Origin: CAYZBF01 sp964476585
Lineage (GTDB): Bacteria > Hydrothermota > UBA3072
Direction: 5' to 3'
DNA: 15,109 nucleotides
Assembly: GCA_964476585.1 (NCBI GenBank)
Contig: CAYZBF010000034.1
Span: 1-15,109 of the forward strand
This document shows, piece after piece, positions 14,833 through 15,109 of the stretch (the stretch's first letter is position 1; each line of letters starts with the position of its first letter). A program made the position numbers and the translations under genes. The notes under the pieces were generated by a model, which was given only the letters and a program-made list of their open reading frames with translations, was not told where the DNA came from and did no database searches.

Positions 14833-14906
14833 CAGGCCTGGGAGGACTCGAACCCCCAACCGCCGGATTTGGAGTCCGGTGCTCTAACCAGTTGAGCCAC
14901 AGGCCT
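14833..14906 (-). tRNA. trnW: tRNA-Trp (anticodon CCA)
   Basis: A 74-base cloverleaf. The acceptor arms AGGCCTG and CAGGCCT pair in all seven positions; the D stem is GCTC/GAGC; the anticodon stem is CCGGA/TCCGG around the loop CTCCAAA, with CCA at positions 34-36; and the T stem is GGGGG/CCTCC with loop TTCGAGT. A1-U72 with discriminator G73 is typical of bacterial tRNA-Trp. The 3' CCA is not encoded and must be added. The 5' end (14906) lies inside the stop codon of rpmG, and the secE SD begins five bases after the 3' end, so it is released from a polycistronic mRNA. Confidence 0.97.
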
Positions 14907-15048
14907 AAACCTCTTTATGGAGTGTATGCTTTCTACATCGGGAACAATATTTATTCAATGTCAATTTGCCTCTTTCGTTCTTATCCTTGGTGGTCGTATA
15001 ATTACGCTCTTTGCATTCACTACATTGTAATCTTACTATAACTCTCAA
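14905..15048 (-). CDS. rpmG: 50S ribosomal protein L33, zinc-binding type
   Basis: A 47-residue protein that I translated directly from the minus strand. It begins MRVIVRLQCSECKERNYTTT and ends KYCSRCRKHTLHKEV, matching bacterial L33. Cys9, Cys12, Cys35 and Cys38 form the zinc ribbon, so this is the zinc-containing form. The start is TTG at 15048, four bases after the tuf stop, with GAGGAG in the last codons of tuf at a good distance. The TAG stop (14907-14905) shares its last two bases with the 5' end of the tRNA-Trp gene. Confidence 0.93.
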   Translation of the reverse strand: MRVIVRLQCSECKERNYTTTKDKNERGKLTLNKYCSRCRKHTLHKEV

Positions 15049-15052
15049 CAAA

Positions 15053-15109
15053 TCACTCCTCTATTTTAGTAACTACTCCTGCTCCAACAGTCCTACCACC
15101 TTCCCTTAC
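15053..15109 (-). CDS. tuf: Elongation factor Tu, C-terminal end (partial, runs off the right edge)
   Basis: The last 18 codons read VREGGRTVGAGVVTKIEE followed by TGA. The motif REGGRTVGAGVVTKI is the universally conserved end of bacterial EF-Tu, the GTPase that delivers aminoacyl-tRNA to the ribosome. Almost the whole gene is outside the window. Its position before rpmG, trnW and secE is the common arrangement in bacteria with a tuf copy upstream of secE-nusG. Confidence 0.93.
   Translation of the reverse strand, partial: VREGGRTVGAGVVTKIEE

Noticed and set aside
14751..15041. A plus-strand open frame of 96 codons
   Set aside because: It is antisense to secE, the tRNA-Trp gene and rpmG, all firmly identified on the other strand.

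Overview
This window is a single-strand block of core translation and transcription genes from an AT-rich bacterium. Every supported gene is on the minus strand, so transcription runs from high to low coordinates. The order is tuf (3' end only), rpmG, tRNA-Trp, secE, nusG, rplK, rplA, rplJ, rplL, rpoB, rpoC, rpsL, rpsG, fusA, then a 371-base repeat-rich gap, a small double zinc-ribbon gene, and the 5' end of a 23S rRNA gene that runs off the left edge. RpoB keeps both large inserts of the E. coli beta subunit, and RpoC keeps the E. coli-type trigger-loop insert. That points to a diderm Gracilicutes-type lineage rather than a Firmicute or Actinobacterium. I cannot name the phylum from the sequence alone. 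No mobile element, CRISPR array or phage gene is visible.

Right half (about 11915-15109): the secE-nusG-rplKAJL block is very compact, with overlapping or nearly touching stops and starts. The tRNA-Trp gene sits between rpmG and secE, and its first two bases are the last two bases of the rpmG stop codon. rplA and rplJ are two bases apart, so the usual L10 leader has no room.

Middle (938-11914): rpoB and rpoC overlap by 11 bases. rpsL and rpsG follow with Shine-Dalgarno (SD) sequences embedded in the end of the preceding gene. fusA follows after 76 bases and lacks a visible SD. RpoB has Asn at the position equivalent to E. coli His526 in the rifampicin pocket.

Left end (1-937): the 23S gene has its own promoter-like sequence and boxA antitermination site directly upstream, and no 16S or tRNA gene precedes it, so the rRNA genes look unlinked here. 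The gap between the zinc-ribbon gene and fusA contains several tracts of degenerate repeats, all with a 7-base period but different unit sequences, plus a perfect 12-bp inverted repeat. This left end is the least ordinary part of the window; the rest is a well-conserved housekeeping cluster.
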